Of a stretch of DNA of 64,000 nt, positions 54,020-62,519 are shown piece after piece. A model generated the notes under the pieces. That model was not told the DNA's origin. It saw only the letters and a list, made by a program, of their open reading frames with translations, and did no database searches. Position 1 is the first letter of the stretch, and the number at the start of each line of letters is the position of its first letter. The stretch comes from Limisphaerales bacterium (lineage in GTDB: Bacteria; Verrucomicrobiota; Verrucomicrobiia; Limisphaerales; UBA1100), in assembly GCA_014382585.1 (NCBI GenBank), contig JACNJL010000048.1, positions 21,215-85,214 on the forward strand. Reading direction: 5' to 3'. Made by a program: the position numbers and the translations under genes.

Positions 54020-56200
54020 CTATTCCTTGCCGTACACCGGCGGTTGCCAGTTCTTGGGCAAACGGCCCTGCGGCCGCACGCCGAGGGAACCGGCCGGGAT
54101 GGGATGCTCCTTGAGCTGCAGCAGCGGCAAATTGTCGGGCAGATGTTTGATGCGGAATTCCTTGTACTCGATTTTCATCGGCGGCCCCACGTGGACTTGC
54201 AAGGCGAGAACGCCGTCGAGCGCCCGTCCTTTCTCGTCAAAATCAATCAGGTCCGCTGTCGGATGTCCATCGATCCAGTGCTGGATATGATTACCCCGCA
54301 CAAGCACGCGATACTCGTGCCATTCGTCAGCGGCAAATTCCTTCACGGGCATCTTGCCGGTAATCCAAGAACGGCCCTGTTCATCGACCGCCACCTTTTC
54401 GCCGGTGTGCGCCAGAATGCGTCGGCCTTTTTCCTCATACACCATGCCGTTGTAATTCGGGTTCTTGGCGACGACATCGCATTGATATCCAGACGCCGCA
54501 TACAAGCCAAGATCCGGCCGCATGCGACTGCGGTATTGGATGCCACTGTTCCCGCCGGCCGTCACACGCACCTGCACGCGCAGATCGAAATTGCGGATGG
54601 TGGAGCCTTTCCAGGTGAGAAAGGAATTGGCCTTGAGCGTGCCGTCGGTGGTGCCGGTGAGTACGCCGTTTTTAACCGACCAATAGTTCGAATCGCCGGC
54701 CCAATTGCGCAGGCCGCCGCCGATCAGATTCACAAACCCATCCGCGCCCGGCCGCACGGTGACAGCCGCCGAAGCGACGGGATGAGGATCAGTCGATTTC
54801 CCAAAACTACCCAATGGATTCAGCGGTCCGCCCAGTTCTTTGACGCGAGCGTCCGTTCGCAAGCGCATGGCCTTGAGCACATCGTTGTGTTTAGGGTCGT
54901 TGGCGAGATTTTTAAGTTCATCCGGATCATTCTTAAGATCATGCAAAAACTCGTGGTTCCCAAAATCGGTATAACGCACATATTTAAAGCGTTGATTACG
55001 CAGCCCCTCAAAGGCCGGAATGCGACCACGTACAGCGTGATGTTCGTGGAAGGTCTCTGCACGCCAACCCGCGGGCTTGCCACTTTCTACCACCGGTTTG
55101 AGACTACGCCCCTGATAACGCTCTGGAATTTTCACGCCCGCCCAATCCAGGAACGTGGCAGGGAAATCCAAGTTCAAAGCCGAGGCATCGGTCACCTGCC
55201 CGCGTTGCTTGGCGGGCACGCGTGGATCACAAATAATCAGCGGCACCCGAAGCGCATCCTCATAATGCGACCACTTGCCGGCAAAGCCGCGGTTGCCCAT
55301 GAAAAACCCGTTGTCCGCCGAGTACACAATGATGGTGTTCTCCGCTAAGCCAGCCTCCTCCAGTGCCTTGAGAAAACGGCCGATCGCGTTATCGATGCCG
55401 CTGACCATCCGCAGATAAGCGCGCATGTTGGTCCGATATTTTTCATCGGTGTTCCAGCGCCAGAAGAATCGCTCGCGCGTGATGGAGGTCTTTAGGAAAT
55501 CGGGCTGACTGTTAAAAATCTCCGGATCATTCAGACGCGGCGGCGCGATTTCATCACTTTCGTACATGCCATCCATCGCGCGCGGCCACGGAAAATGCCC
55601 GATGCCCGGCCGCCGATCGCTGTCCTCCGCGTGGCAGGCATTGAACCACATGTTCATGGCAAACGGCTTGCCCTTCGGCTGGTTCTTGATGAACTCAATG
55701 CCGTGATCGACGATCACCTCTGTCTCATGCCGCAGCGAACCGTCTGGCTGGCGCTTGTAAAACGGATTGCGGCCCACCGGCTGAAACACATCAAAATGAT
55801 TGGCCGGCTGAAATCCGCGCGGCATCTTGGCATGCCATTTACCAAAGAAGCCGGTGCGATAGCCGTTCGCGCGCAGGAGGTCCGAGTACAATTCCCGCAC
55901 CGACTCCGGCGTGGCGCGGTCCGGTTCGGCCGCTGTACCGAAGGAACGCCCGACCAACCCGCTGAGAATCGTCGTCCGACTCACCCAACAAATCGCCTGA
56001 CTGACATGCGCGTTGGAAAACCGCGTGCCCCGTTTGGCCAACTGATCCAGATGCGGCGTCTGCGCCAGTGGATGCCCATAGCACCCCAGCGAACTGGAGG
56101 TTTGGTCATCGGCAAAGAAGAACACAATGTTGGGTTGCGGCGCCGCCTGCGCGACCGCCGTGAAGCCCAACGCGAGGGCCAGTGCGTGAATCAGTTTCAT
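54020..56200 (-). CDS. Secreted sulfatase fused to a DUF1080 domain (CWVSR)
   Basis: The 726-residue protein has a signal peptide (MKLIHALALALGFTAVAQAA). Sulfatase residues run to about 470: metal Asp31/Asp32 in FFADDQTSSSLGC, and Cys71 in ICWVSRTTILSG, where Val stands in place of the Pro (or Ala) that formylglycine-generating enzymes normally favour. GFFGKWHAKMP and VYSADNGFFMGNRGF complete the site. From about 487 to 688 follows a DUF1080 domain (FVNLIGGGLRNWAG, GNSGIQYRSRM, HEYRVLVRGNHIQHWIDGH), the same family as the stand-alone protein at 16499. A desulfating enzyme joined to a 3-keto-glycoside-cleaving or sugar-binding domain is suggested. Confidence 0.9.
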   Translation of the reverse strand: MKLIHALALALGFTAVAQAAPQPNIVFFFADDQTSSSLGCYGHPLAQTPHLDQLAKRGTRFSNAHVSQAICWVSRTTILSGLVGRSFGTAAEPDRATPESVRELYSDLLRANGYRTGFFGKWHAKMPRGFQPANHFDVFQPVGRNPFYKRQPDGSLRHETEVIVDHGIEFIKNQPKGKPFAMNMWFNACHAEDSDRRPGIGHFPWPRAMDGMYESDEIAPPRLNDPEIFNSQPDFLKTSITRERFFWRWNTDEKYRTNMRAYLRMVSGIDNAIGRFLKALEEAGLAENTIIVYSADNGFFMGNRGFAGKWSHYEDALRVPLIICDPRVPAKQRGQVTDASALNLDFPATFLDWAGVKIPERYQGRSLKPVVESGKPAGWRAETFHEHHAVRGRIPAFEGLRNQRFKYVRYTDFGNHEFLHDLKNDPDELKNLANDPKHNDVLKAMRLRTDARVKELGGPLNPLGSFGKSTDPHPVASAAVTVRPGADGFVNLIGGGLRNWAGDSNYWSVKNGVLTGTTDGTLKANSFLTWKGSTIRNFDLRVQVRVTAGGNSGIQYRSRMRPDLGLYAASGYQCDVVAKNPNYNGMVYEEKGRRILAHTGEKVAVDEQGRSWITGKMPVKEFAADEWHEYRVLVRGNHIQHWIDGHPTADLIDFDEKGRALDGVLALQVHVGPPMKIEYKEFRIKHLPDNLPLLQLKEHPIPAGSLGVRPQGRLPKNWQPPVYGKE

Positions 56201-56205
56201 CGGAT

Positions 56206-57750
56206 TTATTTTAAAGTGGACGGTTTGGGCATGCCCTCAACAAACGGCGCCTGCGTGCGGCGCAGCTCCTCAGTCGCCTTGGCGCGCAAGCCCGCCAACC
56301 GCTTGGCATGCCGCGGCTTGAGCGCAAGATTGTTCAGCTCTTCGGGATCCTTGTTGAGATCGTATAGCTCCTCCATCTCGCCCTCGATGAGGTTGCGCAC
56401 ATATTTGTAGCGACCCTCGGCGAGCATCACGTACCACGGCACGCCGGGGCCATGGTACAGCGCCGGATCGTCCGCGGGCGGAATCTTGGCCGTAGCCGAG
56501 CCGTACAATTTGCCGGTGTGCACCAGCATCGCCGGTGACTGGCGTTTCGCTTTGGGATTTTCCAGTAGCGGGCTCAAATCTTCCCCGTGCATTTTCCACG
56601 GCAGCTTCAAACCGGCCTGAGCAAAAAAGGTGGGCGGCAAATCCACGCCGCTCACCGGCTCGGCCACCACGCGGCCCGCCGTCGCTTTCGCCTTGGCGCC
56701 CGGCACGCGAATGATCAGGGGCGCAGCCACGGTGGCATGGTACGGACCCACCTTCGACTTGAACCCATGCTGGCCCCACGCGAAACCTTGGTCGGAAGTG
56801 AAAACAATCAGCGTGTCCTCGTCCTGGCCGGATTCCTTCAGCGCCTGCAACACGCGGCCGACGCCTTCGTCAATCGCGCGCACGCCCTCGTGGTATTGCT
56901 GGATCCAATCACGCAACGGACGGCCGGGAATATCCTGCATGCCCACCGGCCCCAGCTCGCGCACCTTGCGCTCCACCGGCACGCCATTCTTCGGCTCCCA
57001 GTGTTCCATCTTTTGCACGTACTTCGGCTTGCCCGGGCGTGGCGGATAAACATCCTTGGGCACGGGCGGTTTGCCGGCCTTGTAATCCCCCTTATGACGG
57101 TCGGCCGGCGTGAACGGGCCGTGCACCGCGCCATAGCACAGCCAGAGATACCACGGCTTCTGCTTGTCCGCGCGGCCTTTGCCGTTGATGAATTCAATCG
57201 CCCAGTCGGTGTAATTGTCGGTGGTGTAGCCCTTCACCATCTTGGGTTTGCCGCCGTTAAATTCGGTGAGTTGGTCGTAATAATAATTCGGCGAATTCTC
57301 AACGTACTTGGGCCGGTTCCAAATGATCTGGTAATCCCAATCGCGCCCGAAACCGCCATCCACACCGGTGTGCCACTTGCCGATCTGCGCGGTCACGTAG
57401 CCTTGCTGACGAAACACCGACGGCCAAAACGGGCACTTGTCCGCATCATACGCGCTGCCCGGATACTTGCCCTCCATGCGCATGGACTCGATGCCGTGCT
57501 GGTGATGGCCGGTCAACATCGTCGCGCGCGATGGCATGCACCACGAACCGATGTACGCCTTCTCGAACCGCACACCCGCTTTGGCCAGCGCATCAATGTT
57601 CGGCGTCTTCACAAAATCAAACGCCTCATCATAGCTGCCGACCGTGCGCGTGGACTGGTCGTCCGTGTAGATGAATAAAATGTTCGGCCGCTTCGCCGCC
57701 AACAACGGCAGCGCGAGCACGCAGGCAAGGACTGTAACGATTCGTTTCAT
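56206..57750 (-). CDS. Secreted sulfatase (CMPSR)
   Basis: The 514-residue sulfatase has a short signal peptide (MKRIVTVLACVLALPLLAA). Metal Asp30/Asp31 lie in IYTDDQSTRTVG; Cys71 in WCMPSRATMLTGHHQHG is the formylglycine site. QIGKWHTGVDGG and VFTSDQGFAWGQHGFKSK complete the site, Gln standing where Asn is usual in the second metal block. It resembles the choline-sulfatase/iduronate-type branch less than the arylsulfatase branch. It begins 2 bp after the next upstream sulfatase stop and ends 5 bp before the fusion protein. Confidence 0.94.
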   Translation of the reverse strand: MKRIVTVLACVLALPLLAAKRPNILFIYTDDQSTRTVGSYDEAFDFVKTPNIDALAKAGVRFEKAYIGSWCMPSRATMLTGHHQHGIESMRMEGKYPGSAYDADKCPFWPSVFRQQGYVTAQIGKWHTGVDGGFGRDWDYQIIWNRPKYVENSPNYYYDQLTEFNGGKPKMVKGYTTDNYTDWAIEFINGKGRADKQKPWYLWLCYGAVHGPFTPADRHKGDYKAGKPPVPKDVYPPRPGKPKYVQKMEHWEPKNGVPVERKVRELGPVGMQDIPGRPLRDWIQQYHEGVRAIDEGVGRVLQALKESGQDEDTLIVFTSDQGFAWGQHGFKSKVGPYHATVAAPLIIRVPGAKAKATAGRVVAEPVSGVDLPPTFFAQAGLKLPWKMHGEDLSPLLENPKAKRQSPAMLVHTGKLYGSATAKIPPADDPALYHGPGVPWYVMLAEGRYKYVRNLIEGEMEELYDLNKDPEELNNLALKPRHAKRLAGLRAKATEELRRTQAPFVEGMPKPSTLK

Positions 57751-57752
57751 GT

Positions 57753-59132
57753 TTATTTCTTCTTGGGATTCTTTTTATTGCGACCGCCGCCCTGGCGTTC
57801 GCGGGCTTTTAATTCGGTTTCCACGCCTTGATCCCCCTGCGCTTTCATCCACGCCTCCAACTTGGATCGCAGGCGCTTGATGTGCGCTTCACTGCCGGGG
57901 CGTCCGGCAAGATTGGTCATCTCCAGCGGATCCGATTGCAGGTCGTACAATTCCACCGCCGGCCGGTGATGATAGGCATTCACCAACCGTTGAGCCATCG
58001 CATCGCCGGCCTTGGCCTTTTCCACCATCGAAAGAAACAACGGCATCTTGGTGCAGGCATTGGTGAATTTGCTTTCGTGATTCAGATTCACAATCAGCTT
58101 GTAGCGCCCCTCCCGCACCGACCGGATGGCATACGCATCCGTGCCGTTGATAATCCCGCGCGTGGTCATGATACCGAAAACCTGTTCCTTATGCTTCAGC
58201 GTCCGCCCCTCCAAAACCGGCAGAAAACTCCGACCATCCACCGGCGCCACCGGCCGACCACCGGCCACGTCCACGAAGGTCGGCGTCACGTCCACGTATT
58301 CCACCATCGCATCGGTCACGCTGCCGGCCTTTACCTTGCCGGGCCAGCGCACGATCATCGCCGATTGCAGCCCGTGATCGTAGCAGGTCCATTTCGCAAA
58401 CGGAAACGCACTACCCTGCTCGCTCACCACCATCACTAGCGTATTGTCCGCCAACTGATGTTTCTCCAGCAACGCCAATATCTCGCCCACCTGCGAATCG
58501 TAATAGGTGATCTCCGCAAGGTACTTTGAAAAATCTTCACGCACACGCGGCGTGTCCACAATGTACGGCGGCAGCTTCACCTTAGCCGGCGGATAAGCCG
58601 AGGCATCGCCCTTGTCCCACGGCGTGTGCGGTTCGTTGGAACAGGCAAACAAACAAAACGGTTTACCGCTGTCGCCACCCTTGGCCGTCTCGGCAAAGAG
58701 CCGGTCGATGTATTTCATGTCCGGGTTCTTGCCGCCCTGATTCTCAAACGGAAACACCGTGCGCGGATTGATATGCGTCTTACCGGTCTGCGTCACGCGA
58801 TAGCCCAGCGGTTGCATATGGTGCACAATACTTTTGACGTGCGGATAGGTCCGCGTGTGATTCGGCCACGCCCCGCTCTTCACCGGATACAGGCCGGTGT
58901 AAATATTATGCCGCGTGGGCGAACACATGGGCGCGGCCTGAAAGCAACGGGTGAACCGCATCCCCTGAGTCGCCAGCTTGTCAATATGCGGCGTCTTCGC
59001 CTGTCCGCCATAACACCCGATGTCGCGGAAGGTGCAGTCGTCTGCGATGATAAACACCATGTTCGGCTGACTTGCCGATACCGAAAACACGCCAAGAAAC
59101 CACAGCAACCAAAGACAATAACGAACATTCAT
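57753..59132 (-). CDS. Secreted sulfatase (CSPTR)
   Basis: The 459-residue sulfatase has a signal peptide (MNVRYCLWLLWFLGVFSVSA). Metal Asp31/Asp32 lie in IIADDCTFRDIGC; Cys70 in MCSPTRHNIYTGLYP is the formylglycine site. QTGKTHINP replaces GKWH, keeping Lys and His; VVSEQGSAFPFAKWTCYDHG has Glu-Gln where most have Asp-Asn/His, as in heparan-sulfatase-like S1 enzymes. The C-terminus is basic (GGGRNKKNPKKK). It is the first gene of the packed run 59132-51795. Confidence 0.92.
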   Translation of the reverse strand: MNVRYCLWLLWFLGVFSVSASQPNMVFIIADDCTFRDIGCYGGQAKTPHIDKLATQGMRFTRCFQAAPMCSPTRHNIYTGLYPVKSGAWPNHTRTYPHVKSIVHHMQPLGYRVTQTGKTHINPRTVFPFENQGGKNPDMKYIDRLFAETAKGGDSGKPFCLFACSNEPHTPWDKGDASAYPPAKVKLPPYIVDTPRVREDFSKYLAEITYYDSQVGEILALLEKHQLADNTLVMVVSEQGSAFPFAKWTCYDHGLQSAMIVRWPGKVKAGSVTDAMVEYVDVTPTFVDVAGGRPVAPVDGRSFLPVLEGRTLKHKEQVFGIMTTRGIINGTDAYAIRSVREGRYKLIVNLNHESKFTNACTKMPLFLSMVEKAKAGDAMAQRLVNAYHHRPAVELYDLQSDPLEMTNLAGRPGSEAHIKRLRSKLEAWMKAQGDQGVETELKARERQGGGRNKKNPKKK

Positions 59133-59192
59133 GGGAACACGCCGAGATTGCGGGCAAACGCGCCGCGAATCAATCCTTTCATGAGCGACCGG

Positions 59193-59588
59193 TTAAGCTC
59201 CCCCACTAACGCCAATTATGGCGATTTGAATGGTCGCGGCCAGAGTGGAGCCAAGAATCCAAAACGCCAACAACAACATCGTCAGCGCCATGCCCGAGAG
59301 CAGCAGGTTGCGGATGGCCGGTTTATGCTCATTCTTGCAGCGCCGCTCAAACTGCCAAAACCCTACGCCCACGATCGCCGGCCAGATCAAATACGTTTTC
59401 AGGAAAAAATCGCAGACCGAAATCGCCGTCTGCAAATAACCGGGGAAGTCCACTCCCATATCCTGATAAATCGCCGCCAATTTTGGCGTGATAAATACCA
59501 TCACAAACACCGACGCGACCACACCCAAGAGTATCAACAAGCCCAAGCTCGCCATCAGCAACCCATTCCATTTTCCAGCCGTCATCAT
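59193..59588 (-). CDS. Small three-TM membrane protein, type II secretion F-like
   Basis: The 131-residue protein has about three membrane segments (about 9-32, 60-80, 97-125). The segment VFITPKLAAIYQDMGVDFPG followed by LQTAISVCDFF resembles the GspF/PilC membrane domain around its conserved Pro-Lys-Phe-x-x-Ile-Phe block. At full length such proteins have about 400 residues, so this is either a fragment or a distant small relative. It lies between two minus-strand sulfatases with about 60 bp on each side. No other secretion genes are in the window, and function is not assigned. Confidence 0.55.
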   Translation of the reverse strand: MMTAGKWNGLLMASLGLLILLGVVASVFVMVFITPKLAAIYQDMGVDFPGYLQTAISVCDFFLKTYLIWPAIVGVGFWQFERRCKNEHKPAIRNLLLSGMALTMLLLAFWILGSTLAATIQIAIIGVSGGA

Positions 59589-59651
59589 CAGAAGATATTC
59601 GCGTTGAGGATTCAGCGCAACGCGACAGTGTGCCCAACTGCGCTAGGCTCG

Positions 59652-61049
59652 TTACATCGGGGCGATGCGCTCGGAGCCGACGTCGGTGGTCAGTAGCACG
59701 TGGGCGTCGAAACTTTCGGCCAGCAAACGGTGCTTGAGGTCGGCGTGTGCGGGATCGTCCCAGAGGTTTTCGTGTTCCCACGGATCGTTTTCCAGATCGA
59801 ATAATTCCCCCACGCCTTTGCCGTGGTACACGCACAGCTTGTGCGTGCGCGTGCGGTGCATGGTCGCGTAGGTGCCCGTGCCGCCGGTGAAATGCGGGTC
59901 CAGAGCGTCGAAGTATTCACTGCGCACGAAGTTGCGATGAGCGTCGGACAAATCGCGCCCTTCGAGGATCGACCGCAGGCTCGCGCCCTGAAAATAATCC
60001 GGCATTTCCACGTCCGCGAGATCCAGCAGGGTCGCCGAGAGGTCGAGCAGTTCCACCAACGCATCGCTTTGGTGATCGGCCACAAACCGGCCCGGCCAAG
60101 AAATGATCAAAGGAATCCGCACCAGCCCTTCGTAAAACCGACAGCCTTTGTACATCAACCCGTGATCACCAAGCGCCTCGCCGTGGTCGCTGGTGAAAAC
60201 AATCACCGTGTTGTCGCGCTGGCCGGTTTCGTCGAGGGTTTGCAGAATGCGAGCAAACTGGTCGTCGATCTGGGCGATCATCGCATAGTACCGCGCCTGA
60301 ACCGCATGGGCATCGTGTTCCTCGGGCGTGCGCACCTCGTCCTGAAAATCGCAATCGGCCAGCTTCGCCTGCGCCGCCGTGTCGCTTTCGCGAAAGTGCG
60401 GCCCGGGCATGGCCGCGGGATCAAACTGCTCGGCATAAGAACGCGGCGGTATGAAGGGCGGATGCGGGTCGTATATGTTTACGTTCAACATCCACGGGCC
60501 TTCGTGCGGTTGGCGAATGAACTCAATCGACCGCTCGGACGCCCAAGTGGTTTGGTGCAGTTCGGTGGGCACGCGGTCGTCGCTTTCGCGCAAGGCATTC
60601 AGATCGCCGCCCTGTTCGCGAACCCAATCGGCGTAATCGTGGCCTTCCTCCCAGTCGTCGCGCGGGGCGTGGCTGAATTTCCAAAAGCTGAACCCATCGT
60701 CAATCCGCGGCTCCGTGCGGCGGCCCGAGCTTTGCAGATGAAATTTTCCGATCAACCCACACTCGTAGCCGGCATCGGCCATCAGCTTACTGATCACTGG
60801 CGGCCAGTTGGGAAAGGTGGCGTTGCCGTTGCGCGTATTGTGCACGCGGCTGGGGTACAGGCCCGACATGAAGCTCGCCCGGCTCGGCGTGCAAATCGGG
60901 CTTTGGCAGTAGGAATGCGTAAATGCCACGCCATCGCGCACCAGTTTATCTACCACCGGCGTGCGTACGTGCGGGTTGCCCAGCGCGCCAATGGTATCGA
61001 AGCGTTGCTGATCGGTGCAGTACCAGAGAATGTTGGGCCGTTCGCTCAT
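59652..61049 (-). CDS. Cytoplasmic-type sulfatase, no signal peptide (CTPSR)
   Basis: The 465-residue sulfatase starts MSERPNILWYCTDQQRFDT with no leader, unlike the other eleven here. Cys53 in ICTPSRASFMSGLYPSR is the formylglycine site; LIGKFHLQSSG and VFTSDHGEALGDHGLMYKG complete the site. The pattern is of the choline-sulfatase/arylsulfatase group. A cytosolic sulfatase would act on imported monosaccharide or small sulfate esters. It lies 12 bp upstream of nothing on its 3' side but 12 bp after the TctA stop, so it may belong to the transporter operon TctC-TctA-sulfatase. Confidence 0.92.
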   Translation of the reverse strand: MSERPNILWYCTDQQRFDTIGALGNPHVRTPVVDKLVRDGVAFTHSYCQSPICTPSRASFMSGLYPSRVHNTRNGNATFPNWPPVISKLMADAGYECGLIGKFHLQSSGRRTEPRIDDGFSFWKFSHAPRDDWEEGHDYADWVREQGGDLNALRESDDRVPTELHQTTWASERSIEFIRQPHEGPWMLNVNIYDPHPPFIPPRSYAEQFDPAAMPGPHFRESDTAAQAKLADCDFQDEVRTPEEHDAHAVQARYYAMIAQIDDQFARILQTLDETGQRDNTVIVFTSDHGEALGDHGLMYKGCRFYEGLVRIPLIISWPGRFVADHQSDALVELLDLSATLLDLADVEMPDYFQGASLRSILEGRDLSDAHRNFVRSEYFDALDPHFTGGTGTYATMHRTRTHKLCVYHGKGVGELFDLENDPWEHENLWDDPAHADLKHRLLAESFDAHVLLTTDVGSERIAPM

Positions 61050-61061
61050 GAGCGGGCGACT

Positions 61062-62519
61062 TTACGAAGATGTGTCCGGAGCGGAAACGTTATTCTTGCG
61101 CAGCAACAACACCGCCGCGCCAATTAGCATCAGCAGGGACAACGGCCGCGTTACCAGGGGCGCGTAGCTTCCGCCACTCGCCATCAACCCCGCGCACAGG
61201 TTTTCTTCGGCCACTGGCGCCAGCACGAAGCCGATCACAAAGGCCGCCAGCGGCAGCTTCGCTTTTTCCATGCGCCAACCAATCACGCCGAAGGCCAGCA
61301 TCACCACCACGTCCACGAGCTGCCCGTTCAAGGCGTACGCGCCCCACAAGCAACAGAGCGTGATCACGGGCATCAGCACTTTTTGCGGCACGGCCGAAAG
61401 CCGGGCGATCCAGCGGGCGCCGCCCAGCATCAGAGCAAACATCATCACGTTCGCCACCAGCACGGAGCCGATAATGGCGTGCACCGCCTCAGGGTTTTGC
61501 CGAAAAAGCAATGGCCCGGGCTGCAGGCCGTGCACGATCAACGCCCCCAACAGCACGGCGCCGATGACACTGCCCGGCACGCCCAGCGCGATCAGCGGAA
61601 TCAGCGCCCCGCCCACCGTGGCGTTGTTCGCCGCCTCGGAAGCCACGATGCCTTCCTCGCTGCCTTTACCGAATTGTTCCGGTGTCTTCGACGCCCGCTT
61701 GGCCGTCATATACGCCGCCAGCGAACCAACATTCGCGCCCACGCCGGGCAACACACCGATCAACGTGCCCAAGCCCGAGGAGCGCAGGAGGTTCCCCGCT
61801 TGCGCCTTCCATGTCGCCCACGGAACCCACGCCCCGTCCTCGCCCTTCGCCTGTTCCACCTTGCCGCCATCGCTTGTTAGATCGCCCAAAATTTTCCCGA
61901 TAGCAAACATACCGATTAGCACGGGAATCAGCCGAAAGCCCTCGTTCAACGCCGTCACGCCAAAGGTCCAGCGCAGTTCGCCCGTAGCCGGATGCACGCC
62001 CGGCATGGCCGCCAGCACACCCAGTCCACCCGCTAACAAGCCTCGCGCCCGCGTCGATTCCCCCATGCCCGCCAACAGCGCCAGCGCCAGAATCACCAAC
62101 GAAAAATACTCGAACGGCCCCAACCGCGTGGACCACTCCGCCATCGGCTCGGACAATTGCCACAACGCCAACCACGACACCAACCCGCCAGCCAGTGACG
62201 CCCCGATACCCAGTCCCAACGCCCGCCCCGGCTGACCGGCCCGCGCCATCGGATAGCCGTCTAGCGTCGTCATCACCGCCGCCGGCGTGCCCGGCATTCG
62301 CAACAAGGTGGCGCTGATCAAACCGCCACTCACCGCCCCCACGTACATGGCCACCAACAACACCAGCGCCGCCACCGGCTCCATCGTGAACGTCAGCGGT
62401 AAGGCCAGCGCGATCAGCATCGTGCCCGTCAATCCCGGCACGGCCCCCACCGTGATGCCCAGAAACACCCCGAGCAACGTCAGCCCCAACAACATGGGAG
62501 AAGCAAACAACTCGATCAT
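61062..62519 (-). CDS. tctA: Tripartite tricarboxylate transporter large permease TctA
   Basis: ATG 62519 overlaps the TctC stop (ATGA), giving 485 residues; a longer frame to 62582 lies in tctC and is rejected. The family signature GLTGTMLIALALPLTFTMEP, the MPGTPAAVMTTLDGYPMAR block and about twelve hydrophobic segments identify the large TctA subunit. It imports carboxylates or sugar acids by a sodium- or proton-coupled route with a periplasmic TctC protein. The usual small membrane subunit TctB (about 150 residues, four TM) is not found. It is followed by the signal-less sulfatase. Confidence 0.9.
   Translation of the reverse strand: MIELFASPMLLGLTLLGVFLGITVGAVPGLTGTMLIALALPLTFTMEPVAALVLLVAMYVGAVSGGLISATLLRMPGTPAAVMTTLDGYPMARAGQPGRALGLGIGASLAGGLVSWLALWQLSEPMAEWSTRLGPFEYFSLVILALALLAGMGESTRARGLLAGGLGVLAAMPGVHPATGELRWTFGVTALNEGFRLIPVLIGMFAIGKILGDLTSDGGKVEQAKGEDGAWVPWATWKAQAGNLLRSSGLGTLIGVLPGVGANVGSLAAYMTAKRASKTPEQFGKGSEEGIVASEAANNATVGGALIPLIALGVPGSVIGAVLLGALIVHGLQPGPLLFRQNPEAVHAIIGSVLVANVMMFALMLGGARWIARLSAVPQKVLMPVITLCCLWGAYALNGQLVDVVVMLAFGVIGWRMEKAKLPLAAFVIGFVLAPVAEENLCAGLMASGGSYAPLVTRPLSLLMLIGAAVLLLRKNNVSAPDTSS

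Noticed and set aside
53939..55348. 469-residue plus-strand ORF
   Set aside because: Opposite two sulfatase genes with intact catalytic motifs; composition is a shadow pattern.
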